DNA from: Dipteris shenzhenensis
Lineage: Eukaryota > Polypodiophyta > Polypodiopsida > Gleicheniales
DNA: 64,000 nucleotides
Strand: one strand, 5' to 3'
NCBI GenBank assembly: GCA_047967505.1
Contig: CM106539.1
Below the pieces are notes generated by a model. The model searched no databases, was not told the DNA's origin, and was given only the letters and a program-made list of their open reading frames with translations. Positions 11,181-21,771 of this stretch are shown here, one piece after another. The number at the start of each line of letters is the position of its first letter. The stretch's first letter is position 1. The translations under genes were made by a program, and so were the position numbers.

Positions 11181-11408
11181 TGTTGGGGTAAAGGCACTGG
11201 CCACCCTTGTAACAGTATTAATCTAGTACTACTAAGTACACTAAGTACACATTGTACTTAGGTACTTAGTGGCCCTAGTCTTATCTATATATACTAGTGT
11301 GTGTACTTGGGGAGGTACCACTCATTCCTTTATCCCCACCCACTGGTGTGTGACTACAGTGAGTGTGTCTCTCTACTCCCTACTCTATCTCTCCCTCACT
11401 CTCTATCA
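11181..11408 (+). repeat. 3' LTR of the near-intact copia
   Basis: Preceded by the polypurine tract AAGTGGGAGGT (11170-11180). It starts TGTTGGGG and ends TATCA, and reads identical to the 5' LTR. TATTT follows at 11409-11413. Confidence 0.95.
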
Positions 11409-11413
11409 TATTT

Positions 11414-12453
11414 GTGGAGCACCGTAATTACCTTTTACTGTCCTATATTGCTGAGTTATTTCCAGGATTGTGTGCGGTTCTATACCTACTTGTGTGCACA
11501 AGAAGAAACAAAATTTGAGATTAAATTTGATCAGTGGGAACACATCATTCGGCCGTGGTGAGAGTTGTGTGTTTCCTGCCCTGTTATCCTGACATATCAT
11601 TAGCTGGCAGCTCAATCTTTTTATATGCAGTGCAACCAATTCTTCAAAGTGTACAGAATACTTCTTCTTTTACAAGGGTCTAGCCTAGAATATCTAAAAT
11701 GCCTACAGATTACAAGATTTAGATAAAGTATCTACAAGAGTTTGTCCTAGAACCTTATGGTGAGCCGTACACACAAACCTCTAGGACTTTCTTGATGATG
11801 ATATACTTCTTCCAAGTGTGGCATGATAATATGACACAATACTATACATCATTGGAAATCTTTTGACAAGCACAACTCAATGGAGGGTGCCACGCATTCA
11901 TTTAACAATGTGGACATCAGATAATGCAGCAATTTAGATTTGAGGTTATTTCTCCCATTTTGGCCCAGAACTTTCTTGTCTACATCTAGATCTGAAAGTA
12001 TGAAATTTCCAATTGACTCATTGAAAAAACAAACCATGCAGATATATTAGGATGTGTCATAAACAGCAAGAACTTTTCAAGCAATCCGCATACTTAAAAA
12101 TCTTACCAATTGTACTTTTTTCTATAGTTGAACACCGTTCCTGCATAACCAACAGAAATGCATGACATAGTTTAGTCACCAAACTATTCAATATAGCTTG
12201 ATCCAACTGTATGTAATATAAACAAAGGTTAAATCATAAAATTGACCCTCATTTCACAGTCACCTCAAAGCAGTCTACTTACGTATGTTACCTACCTGGA
12301 CCATAAAGAATTCGCTCCTGCATTTTCTTTATTTATAAGAAATCAAACAAGCCAATACGACATCAGACCAATACACATTATCGGTTGTCAAATAGATTTA
12401 TCAAGTGTAAATGTGTGCGAGCATGCATGGTCAATAATAGAAACTTGTGCATG
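11414..12453. other. no recognisable gene
   Basis: AT-rich DNA with short open frames on both strands. I recognised no protein motif, LTR end or long repeat. It is the right-hand flank of the copia insertion, so the antisense copia remnant ending at 5190 may once have continued here, but nothing readable remains. Confidence 0.4.
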
Positions 12454-13126
12454 CTACCAAAGTGAACTTTTTTCCATGGGCAAGAGCATAGCAGGCTGCT
12501 CCCTCATAAACTTTCCAAAGATGGAAAGATGTGGCTGGTTGTGTAATATATATTCTGCCTGTTGCCCACCTTGCATCTTGTGTGGGATTGCGGTAGAATC
12601 CCCATGCATTAGCGCAACTTGGTGCTCTACCAACCAGGATGTAGCATTATCGTGCCCTATAAGATTACCCTCCTTGGAAAGAAGCTGATTGCCACGATAC
12701 TCAACTTCTGTTGTGGAATGCTTTCTTCATCCCCAACTGCAGCCTTACCTTGGTCTCCTTCAAAACAGCACTTCCATGTGCATCTTTTTCATCATCTTGC
12801 ATATATGTATTACCTTGCTGTTGTGCACCAATGTACTGATAGGAACAGTAACTATTTAGACCAATATGATGGTGCAGGGGCTGTTTGCCATCAGTATTAT
12901 TATGCCAATTTTCAAAAGTGTCATAACAGCCATCTTCCTTTTGCTGTCCATTGTCTTCATAATTTTGGCTGTCATTTTCAGGCGGTATCGTAAAAGTGTC
13001 ATGACTACGTGCGTGCGTGCGTGCGTGCGTGTGTGTGTGTGTGTGTGTGTGTAGTCCATAAGCCTCAAAGGCATTGGGGCCACAAGCTAGTAGTTGAAGA
13101 CCTATGAGTTCTTGAGAAAAGTTCAC
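12454..13126 (-). other. unrecognised minus-strand open frames, possible host exon or pseudogene
   Basis: On the minus strand a 141-codon frame (13126-12701) is followed, one frame over, by 88 more open codons (12720-12454) ending in a stop. The joint reading has ordinary protein-like composition, rich in Gln, His and Asn (for example GGQQAEYILHNQPHLSIFG), not LTR-like. A CA/GT microsatellite at 13009-13052 translates as a Thr-His run near its start. A frameshift or splice site near 12715 is needed to join the two frames. I do not recognise the family. It could be a transcription-factor-like C-terminus or a chance open region. Confidence 0.25.
13009..13052. repeat. GT/GC microsatellite
   Basis: Four to five GTGC units grade into about eleven GT units. 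A simple sequence repeat, likely length-variable. Confidence 0.95.
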
Positions 13127-14200
13127 TTCACGGGACTAAAGACTTTGAAGCAGGCAAGAGTTGATGAATGGCAGATCAATGAAGGTTTCAACATTGCCTA
13201 TTGCACAGAAGTGCACAAAAGAAAGGAAACCTTCTTGAGCCCCACATTAAGTTGCATGAGACCTCTTCTTCTCTCAATCTTCTTTTCCCCTACAACATGT
13301 GCGTTTCACTTTTTTTTTTTTTAAACCATAAAGCTTTTAACTTCCTTAACTTTGAAGCATAGCTCTAATTGCGAAGATATCTCGGCCTTAGTTTAGAGCT
13401 AGACAAGCTCGTCAAATAATATACAGAGTTCCAAACCTACAACCTAGAGAAAAAATGGCAAAATACAAATCTGTTTAACGATATGCCTTCACATGAAGGG
13501 CTTACAATGATCAATCATTGAAATGAGTGTCTATAGGAAGGGAAGCACTTGGGGCTCCAATACCATGTTAGAAGATAGAGAGAGTACACATTACATACTA
13601 AGTATACACAATATACCTTCATAAGACTACAACATATCGAATCTTCCACATTATTTTTTTTATAGAACAAGAGAAAGTCAAAGGTAGACAAGGGTGTTTC
13701 TAAGCAACTTTAAGCAAAGTCGTGAGTAAAAGAGAAATTTTTTAAAATAATAACTTAGAAAGCAAAGCTATGATTCCCAAGTATAAGCGGACATCTAGGT
13801 TTCGAGAGATTTTGGAAACTCTTGGATAAACCCAGTGGCAAGTGCTTACCAAATACCAACCGTCATATATATCCCGACCATGCAAGGCGTTTCGTGCTTG
13901 CCATGCACTAGAGTGTGATGCAAGGATATTTCAGCTTGAAGACCACCTGAAATCTGATGCATGACAATCTTCTCAATAAGCCCAAAAGGAGAGAATACTT
14001 GATGCCACACATCCAACAACAAATTGTGGAGGATTCTACTCGGCTGGGAATCTTCCTCATGTTGAAGATGCCCTCAGCTATTTGCATGCTGCTCAAAGCC
14101 CTACATAAGCTGCCCAAACTAGAGGCATGTTGCTCTCCATAGGCATTTGATTGTCCCATAGTGTGTAATAAGGCTTTGCTGTTGTCCCATTCTACCAAAT
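13127..14200. other. mostly unrecognised; antisense primer-site-like motif near 13548-13566
   Basis: GGCTCCAATACCATGTTAGA at about 13551-13570 is the reverse complement of a TCTAACA plus TGGTATTGGAGCC junction, that is, an LTR end followed by a one- or two-base-mutated initiator Met-tRNA primer site on the minus strand. An antisense LTR would then occupy higher coordinates. I could not find its other end or a partner. The rest is AT-rich with poly-T runs and no coding signal. Confidence 0.35.
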
Positions 14201-14220
14201 GCATGCACATGTGCTGGAAT

Positions 14221-14412
14221 GCTATCAATTCCTGCCTATCTCACACTTGGCAATGTGATGGAGAGGTTCGGAAGAAGGTGGGTAAAGAGAGCGCAAATGC
14301 ATGTACATGTGCTAGAATGTTGTCAATTCTTGCCTGTCACAATGTTGTCAATTCTTGCTTGTCTCACAGTTGGAAATGTGATGGAGAGGCTCAAAAGAAG
14401 GTGGGTGAAGAG
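14221..14412 (+). repeat. direct repeat, about 70-bp unit at 123-bp spacing
   Basis: 14221-14290 and 14344-14412 align closely (TGTGATGGAGAGG in both, then GAAGAAGGTGGGT / AAGAAGGTGGGT). A partial third piece, TTGTCAATTCTTGCCTGTCAC, lies at about 14320-14340. Segmental tandem duplication. Confidence 0.7.
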
Positions 14413-14649
14413 GACACAATGCGCTAGGCTAGCTCCCTATAGGATGATTCCAATTTAATAGATATGGCTGCCCAAACTAATTGATGGAGAGGCTCAAGAT
14501 AATAACCGAAGATGAGGCTATGAAAGGAGGCCCACATAGGCTCAATTAGGGTCACAAAAAGGCCTTGAAAAGGGGCTGTAAAGGGCCTTACATTTTCTTT
14601 TTCTCTTTTCCTTTTTTTTTTTGGGGAACAGTGGAAGGGGAGGGAGGGG

Positions 14650-14930
14650 GGGTCGGGCGGGCCCTAAGTCACCTAAGACCCTTAGGAATCCTAGACTAAG
14701 GAGCTTAGTACTCTTAGTATACTTAGGACACTTAGGTCTAATAACCCAATTTGCCTTAAGCTAACTTAACTTGGCCTTGTTAGACTTACCTAACCAAACT
14801 AGACCCAAGTTAACTCCACTAACCTAACCAAACTAAGCCCAACCCAAATTAACTTGACCACACTTACCTAACCAAACCTAAACTAACTAAACCCAACCCA
14901 CCCGTCTAACCTACAGCTAGACTAACCTTA
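14650..14930. repeat. CTAA-rich degenerate repeat tract
   Basis: Dense, irregular copies of CCTAA, CTAACC, CTTAGG and AACCAAACT run for about 280 bp after a poly-T and G-rich stretch. The motif resembles strongly decayed interstitial telomere-type or minisatellite DNA, but no regular period could be read. Confidence 0.5.
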
Positions 14931-15522
14931 GAAATTAAAAACATCTAATAGCGACGGGCGACGACGGACCAGCGACGGACGCTGATGGACGAATCACGAG
15001 CAGTAGAGGCCAAGGCGAGGAGCATTGGCAGCTGATGTGAGACAGATGCAAAAATGAGAGGCGACGTTCGCTAGGAAGATGTGTCGTCTTGCTAACGTTC
15101 GGGCATCACTAGTTATAGGTGTCTAATGACGAAAAAGCAGGGAGGTCGAGTCTTATGACATAGGTTTGGGGCTGGTGTAGTTCCCTAAACCTATCCGTGA
15201 CTATGTGCTTCAGTTTGGTTCTAACAACTACAGGATTCAGTTGTTCATCCGATGGAAAAGATCTGGAAGCTAGTTCATCTAGTAGAAGCAACTCCTAGAT
15301 GCAGCCCAAATCATTGGGTCGCTTGATCATCAGTATTGCTCGAGTATGGCTCTAATCTGAAGAACTCTCTCAATGCTCAAAAAAGAAGAAGGTTGAACGC
15401 AGCCAAAATAATCCACAATGCTTGTTTTCATTGGTCATTAGGTTCATGTTTCCATTGGCATTGCAGATTTCCTTGGTCGTCAGGCAACAGATGCCGTTGG
15501 TCATCAAAGAAAAGGATGCTCT
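14931..15522. other. no recognisable gene
   Basis: Short GC-richer block followed by AT-balanced sequence. A 60-codon minus-strand frame at 15109-15291 has no motif I know. It ends where the gypsy LTR starts at 15523. Confidence 0.4.
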
Positions 15523-16915
15523 TGTCACAAGGACCTGAAATTATGGGACTTTTGATTTGCGACTCCCGTAATTCGCACGTGACTGCCTTGAACCTCGGGG
15601 GCACGAGGATCCGGCCATGGGGCGGGACTTGGGGAATTAAAATTCCTGGTGGGTCCTTGGAAATAGTGAACGTGCGCCCAGTTACTAAGCAATTAATTCC
15701 TAGGGCCAAAGTGTGCAACAAGGGAGCCAAAAGAGTGGTGCAATTAAAAATTGCTAATTTTAGCATAGGACTACAAAAAGTGCCCAGAGTTCCAAAAGGA
15801 GCCAAATCATCAGTTGTGAACTGCCAGAGCCTGCCAGGTGCTACTAGAGAAAAATCGCATATTACCAGGAGCTTCCGGACCCTGCCAGAGGAAATCGTCA
15901 CCAGCCAGGGCCAGTACCAGTGCATCTGGGCCTGCCGGAGGAAAACGCACCAGATCCAGGGCCTGTTGCAGATTGCGATTTCTACCAAGGTGTCTTCTGC
16001 AAATTGCGATTCTTTTTCCAAGTCCTCCGGGCTATGCCAGGTGACTGCCCCCTGTTCTGGTTCTGGTTCTGGTTCTGTTTCCAGGTATTTCTGGCCTGCT
16101 ACAGGAATTGCAATCTGTTTTCAGGAGTTTCCAAGCTGTCCAGGGTGTCCCAGGGAAATTGCGATTCTGTTTCTAGGCTGTCTAGGCTGTGCAGGAAGAT
16201 TGTGATTTGATTTCTATAGGCTTCTGGGCTGTGCCAGCTGATTTTTAATAACTTTCCAAGCGTGGGTGTTCCCTTCTAAGCTGCTTTTGGGGCTGTGCCA
16301 GAGCAGAATCAGCTTATCTCCACAGAATCTAGGGTTTTCCAGCCAGGGTGACCTTTCGTCTGTGGATTTCGGGTAGAAGAAGGCTTGTCTTTACTTGCTT
16401 TTGCCATTCCCTGATTGGTTGCTGGCTAGTTATTGTGTTTGGGTTCCTTTCCTCGTGAAGAAGGGTTGATTTATGATGTTGGGCAGTGGCCAGGGAGGCT
16501 ATAGATTGAGGCAACCCACTGGAAAGTGTTTGGTTGTTTGATTGCACCAGAGTTCAGCTGTTGAGGGCTTTGTCTTGCAGTTGTTCAGACGTATTTGGCT
16601 GGTTGGGGCACTTGGATGTGCGATTGCAAGAGTGGTTCAGATAGTGGATGCTATAGGGGTCTCTGTTGCATGCTTTGGTTGGCTGAGGATATAGGATTGT
16701 CTAGTGATTGGATGCCATTCACCGTTTGAAGTTGAGCAGGGAATTACAAGGTGGGCTGGACAGGGGGTCTGCGGGCGTTGGTTTGCCTGTGGTGCAACTT
16801 CCCAGAGACCTTTGTAATCAGCCACTTGGCTTCAAATGAATGTTAAATAAATACAGCAAGAGGCGCCAACGTTTGGGGCCAATCGGTGTCCTTGTTTCTG
16901 AGTAGGAGCGTTCTA
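15523..16915 (+). repeat. long LTR of gypsy family G, first copy
   Basis: Starts TGTCACAAGGACCTGAAATT and matches, with substitutions, 18514-18867 plus 20890-21676. A third partial match lies at 29796-30015. The 3' end of similarity is at CTAGCTCCCC (16915); the true LTR end is probably deleted here, because gag-like coding begins at once. It contains long runs of related CTG/CCAGG words. No coding capacity is inferred despite long open frames. Confidence 0.8.
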
Positions 16916-16916
16916 G

Positions 16917-17690
16917 CTCCCCTTGCAGCCGTGAAATTTGAGACATTTAGTGGGGTGCAGGATAAACTTAAGGCCTTGACCTTTTTGCAGCAGTTCGATG
17001 CAGCTTACACAGGAGGGAATTTTACAGAGTCATCCAAGGTACGCCGGGCTGCTAGTTTGCTAAAGGGGAACGCACTTCAGTGGTGGACGACTATGCTTAT
17101 GCAAAACACCGCACCAAACACGTGGGTAGGTTTCAAGCAGGTGTTTTCAGCCGCATGGCTTACCACGACTTTTGAGGTGGATATCATGACTGCTTGGCAT
17201 GAGCTGAATTCCATTAATAGCCGCAATTTAGAGGACTATAACTGCAAGTTTTGGGCGGCTTTGTTGCTCGTTAGCTCCTACCGGCTTGTTCCTTTCACTG
17301 AGCAAGTTGAGAAATATTGTTGCGGGCTGCCTAAGGAGTTGAGAGACTACTGCATGAAGACTCAACTCTCCAATATGTCTCAACTTATCAAGAATGCTAG
17401 TACATCATATGCTTTGATGTAGGGGAGGACTTATGGGTTCAAAGGTGGACAGAAGCAGGAATCTAAGAATGGATCTTGTCGGGATAAGTCTGATAGAAAA
17501 GCTAATCATCAAAAGGATGAACGTAATCGCTTGTCTCCAAGGAACGACGCGCTTTATATGAAGCTGGCAAATGTTTCATTTGCAAAGAGGAGGGACATCG
17601 GTCTAGAGATTGTCCCAACCATAAAAGGAAGGAGCCGGCTAGTGACACGGATGAGCCACGGAATGTTCCCAAGGGCAAAAGTTCCTAATT
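16917..17690 (+). pseudogene. gypsy G gag, C-terminal part with zinc knuckle
   Basis: Open from just after the LTR: VKFETFSGVQDKLKALTF, LKGNALQWWTTML, FKQVFSAAWLTTTFEVD, the gag core of plant gypsy elements. A TAG at 17420 replaces a likely Gln. About 45 codons on the frame shifts by one, and the intact CCHC knuckle CFICKEEGHRSRDC lies at about 17571-17614. The N-terminal part of gag is absent here but present in the next repeat of the array (21881-22340), so the LTR-gag junction is a deletion. Pol is absent. Confidence 0.8.
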
Positions 17691-17854
17691 CAACAGCGGG
17701 TTGTTTACGGCTGGTTTTGTATAGCGCGGTATACAGGTACTTGTAAAAAGAATTTTGTATGGCAGAGTCTGCCACTCTTTTTGGTATCCGATTCTGGATT
17801 AAGTATGTTATACGGTTTGCAGGATGGTGTTTTCCCTGCTACTTTTGGATGCTA

Positions 17855-17991
17855 TTTTTTGTCATGAGGTTTCGACAAAAATAAGAATGCTATTTTTGCC
17901 ATGAGGTTTCAATAAAATATGCATGTTATTCTTGTCATGAGGATTCGACAAGATGGGAATGCTCTTTTTTGTCATGTGGTTTCGACAAAAA
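17855..17991 (+). repeat. tandem array of small hairpins
   Basis: Four units of about 36-40 bp, each TTTTTGTC - 10-base loop - GACAAAAA. Unit 1 (17856-17881) and unit 4 (17966-17991) have perfect 8-bp stems. Unit 3 (17930-17953) has TCTTGTC/GACAAGA, a paired change that keeps the stem. Unit 2 (17893-17917) is decayed. They lie between the gag remnant and the polypurine tract of the next LTR. Confidence 0.75.
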
Positions 17992-18513
17992 GAAAATGGA
18001 TTCCCCTAGACCTTGGTTCCGGATGCGCAATTCCTCGAAGTGGTCTATGTCGTGCATCGTTGGCCGCGATGTAAGTCGCTTCGTTTGCAGTGCTATACGT
18101 ATTTGTTATCTGCAGCTCTACAAATCATATATGCACTGTTGGTGATCTATTGGCGGCATGGTTGGCTGTCCACTCATATTTGGATTTGATATCTCACGTA
18201 CTTCGGATGTTCATGATGTACCACTAGTGTGGGTCTAAAGAGATGGCCATAGGTGGGTAAAGCATGTATGAACTATCCCTGGGAAGTACAGTCTGAGTAT
18301 CTATTGCATGCATTAAGTATATACATATGCTCATGATGTTACGTGAGATGGATTGGACATCGTGGGAAGCATATTGTTTGTGGGTGCATGTATGCATGTA
18401 TGCATGTATGTGGCATGTTTGCTTGTCTTTTGCCTAACAAACATTGTAGTGCTTCCACTTGGTTTTCTTTTGCAAGCAATCGAGGACGTTTGCCTTCTTT
18501 AAAGAGGGGGGTC
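17992..18513 (+). other. gypsy G non-coding 3' internal region and polypurine tract
   Basis: No coding motifs. ATGTATGC repeats occur at about 18388-18412. The stretch ends in AAAGAGGGGGG (18501-18511), a polypurine tract placed exactly before the TGTCATGAGG LTR start at 18514. Confidence 0.65.
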
Positions 18514-18867
18514 TGTCATGAGGACACAAAATTATGGGACTTTTGATTTGCGACTCCCGTAATTCGCACGTGACTGCCTTGAGCCTCTGGGATGCGAGGG
18601 TCTGGCCATGGGGCGGGACTTGGGGAATTAAAATTCCTAGTGGGCCCTTGGAAATAGTGAATGTGCACCCTGTTACTAGGCAATTAATTCCTATGGTCAA
18701 AGTGTGCAACAGGGGGGCCACAAGAGTGGTGCAATTAAAATTGTTATTTTTAGCACAGGACTACAAAAAGGGCCCAGAGCTCTTATTTTGAGTTCAGTTG
18801 ACCAAATCAGTTCCAGAAGGAGCCAGATAAACAGTTGTGAGCTACTAGAGCCTGCCAGGTGCTGCTA
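18514..18867 (+). repeat. gypsy G LTR, second copy, left part
   Basis: TGTCATGAGGACAC start. Aligns with 15523-15850 nearly base for base, including the GGGACTTTTGATTTGCGACT block, then is interrupted by a LINE 3' fragment. Confidence 0.85.
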
Positions 18868-19028
18868 GAAAGAAAGAAAAGAAAGAAAGATATATTAATG
18901 TCCACAGGAGACCTCGCGGGCCTACGGGACAAAGCGCACAGAAAAGCGAACTCATACAAGCCTCAGTGGGCTGAAGCAAAGGGTACGCTAGGACCCTTGC
19001 TGAGTACTAATCTATGCTAACAGAATCA

Positions 19029-20581
19029 GAGGATTACCAAAAGGCGAGCGACAAAAAGCGAGCGAGCCAAAAAAAGCGAGCAATAAAAAACAATAAGATT
19101 TATAAATCCCCCATTTCAGTAGCAAAAAATAATAACTTATTCAAAAGTCCATATGTTTCCTCAATGCTAGAAGGTTAAATATGCATATAACTTTCTGAGC
19201 CACTAACACTAATTTCACATCATCCATGAGATAGTTTGTATGTTCAATTTCCAATTCATTGTTTGTATTAAAGACAAACCCTACAGTAACTGCAATCAAG
19301 TTCTCTCTTTCCACTAGAGTAATTGAGATCATCAATGCAACCTTCCACACAGGTAGGGTGTTTCCAAGGACTCCTTGCATGGATTAGTCTAGATTCCATG
19401 CATATGTAAATGCTTAGCTTTTTTAACTCTGTTCACTCTTGGAATGAAACCCATGTTTCTTTGTTACTAGAAAAATATCCTTCCCTAATGATTTATTCTT
19501 AGCTCCCACTAATCTAACCAATGCAACAAATTAACCACAAATTCATATTTTGGTGCATTAAATTTTACTAGATGGTGCACAAAGACATGATAATCATCTA
19601 AAGTACGCCTTGCCATTTGATTCGATATGTAACATGACCCTATTTGGACTTATAAATCAAAAGATACAAGGATGTGAAAATGCCCTCTTTTGGGCCAAAA
19701 CAGGGAGCACGTTAACGCGCTCCCTGTTTTGGCCCAAAAGAGGGCATTTTCACATCCCTGTATTTTTGCAATATGTCAACATATGATTTTTTTAGCCCAA
19801 AAGATGAGTTTTTAACATCCCTACATCTTTTTATTATCAAATATAAATGGCATAATGTTACATATCAAATCAAATGACAAGGCATGATTTAGATCAATAT
19901 CATGCCTTTTTGCACCATCTAAAAAAATTGTGTGCATCAGAATATGAATTTTGTGAGATTCTATCCAATTTTTTGCACCAAGTTTAAGCAAGGTTGCCCA
20001 TAATGGGGAGCAAGAAGACACTGTCTATTTTGGCAAAAAAAAAACCAAATTTTAACATCCTCTACCTTTTAATTGCACTTTGGGGATCACTCTTCATAAA
20101 CCCATAAAGCATGTGCAAGCAAGCATGTATTAAAAATTACCCCTATTCTTGCAATTTACATTTTGTCATGTAAATGGTTGAACCCATGTATGTGTTTACA
20201 TTTTAAAATATCTACATATATAAATTACATTAGGTTGCTATTTTATAAATCCCCTCATGCACACAAACAACATGTAAGTCCCCTCACTAAAAAATACCCC
20301 TAAATGCACAAAAGTGGTATGTTACATGTTTATGAGTGACCCCCCAGGATAATTGCCAAACCCAAATGGAGTCATGTTACAATAGTCCTTAACTTTAGAC
20401 TACTCAATTTCAAGAAATGTGACACATAACCACTCTTTTGAATACTTTATACTTCAAGCAATTATTTTATAAAAAACTTAAATTCTTTCTTTACTTGCTT
20501 GATTTTCCAATCACTTCAACTAATTGTCGCTCGCTTTTTTGGGCTTGCTCGCTTTTTCTCGCTCGCTCTATTGACTACCTC
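19029..20581. mobile_element. Mutator-like fold-back element, 9-bp TSD ACAGAATCA
   Basis: 1,553 bp flanked by ACAGAATCA at 19020-19028 and 20582-20590. A 9-bp duplication is the hallmark of Mutator-like elements. Both ends begin GAGG and carry an inverted GCGAGCGA-AAAAGCGAGC region (19043-19083 versus 20525-20571). Inverted similarity continues almost to the centre: for example AGATGGTGCACAAAG at 19570 pairs with the complement of 19905-19920, and GCCTTGCCATTTGATTCG at 19607 with 19867-19884. No transposase frame is present, so it is a non-autonomous fold-back (long-TIR) element. It lies inside the antisense LINE fragment. Confidence 0.85.
19670..19757. repeat. perfect 39-bp inverted repeat at the element centre
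   Basis: 19670-19708 is the exact reverse complement of 19719-19757, with a 10-base loop (ACGTTAACGC). It begins GGATGTGAAAATG and ends ACAGGGAGC. The flanking arms are far more diverged than this core. Confidence 0.95.
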
Positions 20582-20889
20582 ACAGAATCATTATCATAAA
20601 CATAAACATAATCATAATCATATCACATCCATCAATCTATCCAGGTGCTGGGACGAAACCAAAGCCTGGTACAATGATGGCTCTCTGGTGGGCTGCGAAA
20701 ATATCTCGTATCTGTGTACTCTGGGGGCTCTCTGTCGCACATGTGGCCTCTGTGTCCCTCTCTTAGCGAACTGTGCCAGCTGCTCATCCAGATTGCTCTC
20801 ATATCAGCTAGCTCCTCTTCCTCCACTCCACTGTGCCCGAGGGCTGACTCAAATGTATAGAAGTCTGTGACGTGCCGATGTGCCTGGTC

Positions 20890-21771
20890 ACCCAGGGACA
20901 ATTGCGATTCTCTTTCTAGGCTGTCCAGGCTGTGCAGGAAGATTGCGATTTGATTTCTGGAGGCTTCCGGGCTGTGCCAGCTGATTTTTAGTAACTTTCC
21001 AGGCGTGGGTGTTCACTTCTAAGCTGCTTTTGGGGCTGTGCCAAAGCAAAATCAGCTCATCTCCGCAGGATCTAGGGTTTTCCCGCCAGGGTGACCTTTC
21101 TTCTGTGGATTCCGGGTAGAAGAAGGCTTGCCTTTGCCTGCTTTTGCCATTCCCTGAATGGTTGCTGGCTAGTTATTGTGTTTGGGTTCCTTTCCTCGCG
21201 AAGAAGGGTTGATTTATGATGTTGGATATGATGTTGGACAATGGCCAGGGAGGCTATAGATTGAGGCAACCCGCTGGAAAGTGTTTGGTTGTTTGATTGC
21301 ACCAGAGTTCAGCTGTTGAGGGCTTTGTCTTGCAGTTGTTCAGCCGTGTTTGGCTGGTTGGGGCATTTGGATGTGCGATTGCAGGGGTGGTTCAGACAGT
21401 GGATGCTATAGGGGTCTCTGTTGCATGCTTTGGTTGGCTGAGGATATAGGATTGTCTAGTGATTGGATGCCATTCACCGTTTGAAGTTGAGCAGGGAATT
21501 ACAGGGTGGGCTGGCGGGGGGTCTGTGGGCATTGGTTTGCCTGTGGTGCAGCTTCCCAGAGACCTTTGTAATCAGCCACTTGGCTTCAACTGAATGTTAA
21601 ATAAATACCGCAAGGGGCGCCGACGTTTGGGACCAATCGGTGTCCTTGTTTCTCAGTAGGAGCGTTCTAGCTCCCCTATGATTTGTCTTGTGGTGCATAT
21701 TTACTTGTCAATTTACTGTGTATGCTGTAATTAAGTGGATCCTACCATCCTTTATGTTGAGGCTAGTTTCA
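20890..21771 (+). repeat. gypsy G LTR, second copy, right part
   Basis: Aligns with 16147-16915 (AATTGCGATTCT, TCTAGGCTGTC, the GTGGGTGTTC block, CTAGCTCCCC at 21676). By position the LTR probably ends at TTTCA (21771), since TGGTTCCATTGCCGGGA follows after one base and could be a primer site for an unidentified tRNA. That end is tentative. Confidence 0.7.

Larger units (their letters stand above)
5193..11408 (+). mobile_element. near-intact Ty1/copia retrotransposon, TSD TATTT
   Basis: A complete element of 6,216 bp. It has two 228-bp LTRs that read identical, a primer site, a long leader, one long gag-pol frame, a purine tract and the 3' LTR. It is flanked by the 5-bp direct repeat TATTT at 5188-5192 and 11409-11413, the expected integrase footprint. 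Identical LTRs mean recent insertion. All gag, protease, integrase, RT and RNase H motifs are present in the order typical of copia, and only one stop codon (10004-10006) interrupts the frame. If that stop is real and not read through, this copy depends on help from other copies. Confidence 0.95.
18868..20889 (-). mobile_element. 5'-truncated LINE 3' end, antisense, split by a fold-back element
   Basis: Minus-strand reading of 20889-20632 gives RHVTDFYTFESALG and TDTRYFRSPPESHH, matching the LINE remnant at 3535-4045 and that at 51985-52440. After the fold-back element (19029-20581), 19020-18868 continues the same 3' UTR (CAGCAAGGGTCCTAGCG, TTTGCTTCAGC, GGCTTGTATGAGTTC) and ends in a TTAATATATC plus (CTTT)n tail. 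It sits in a gypsy LTR. About 300 bp of that LTR is missing at the insertion, and no clear target duplication was seen. Confidence 0.75.

Noticed and set aside
15336-16205. 289-codon open frame in the gypsy G LTR
   Set aside because: It runs across the LTR boundary at 15523, has no motif, and the homologous LTR at 18514 does not keep it open.
17848-17995. CRISPR-like array (short repeats with spacers)
   Set aside because: Units are contiguous, degenerate hairpins without unique spacers, in plant DNA with no cas genes.
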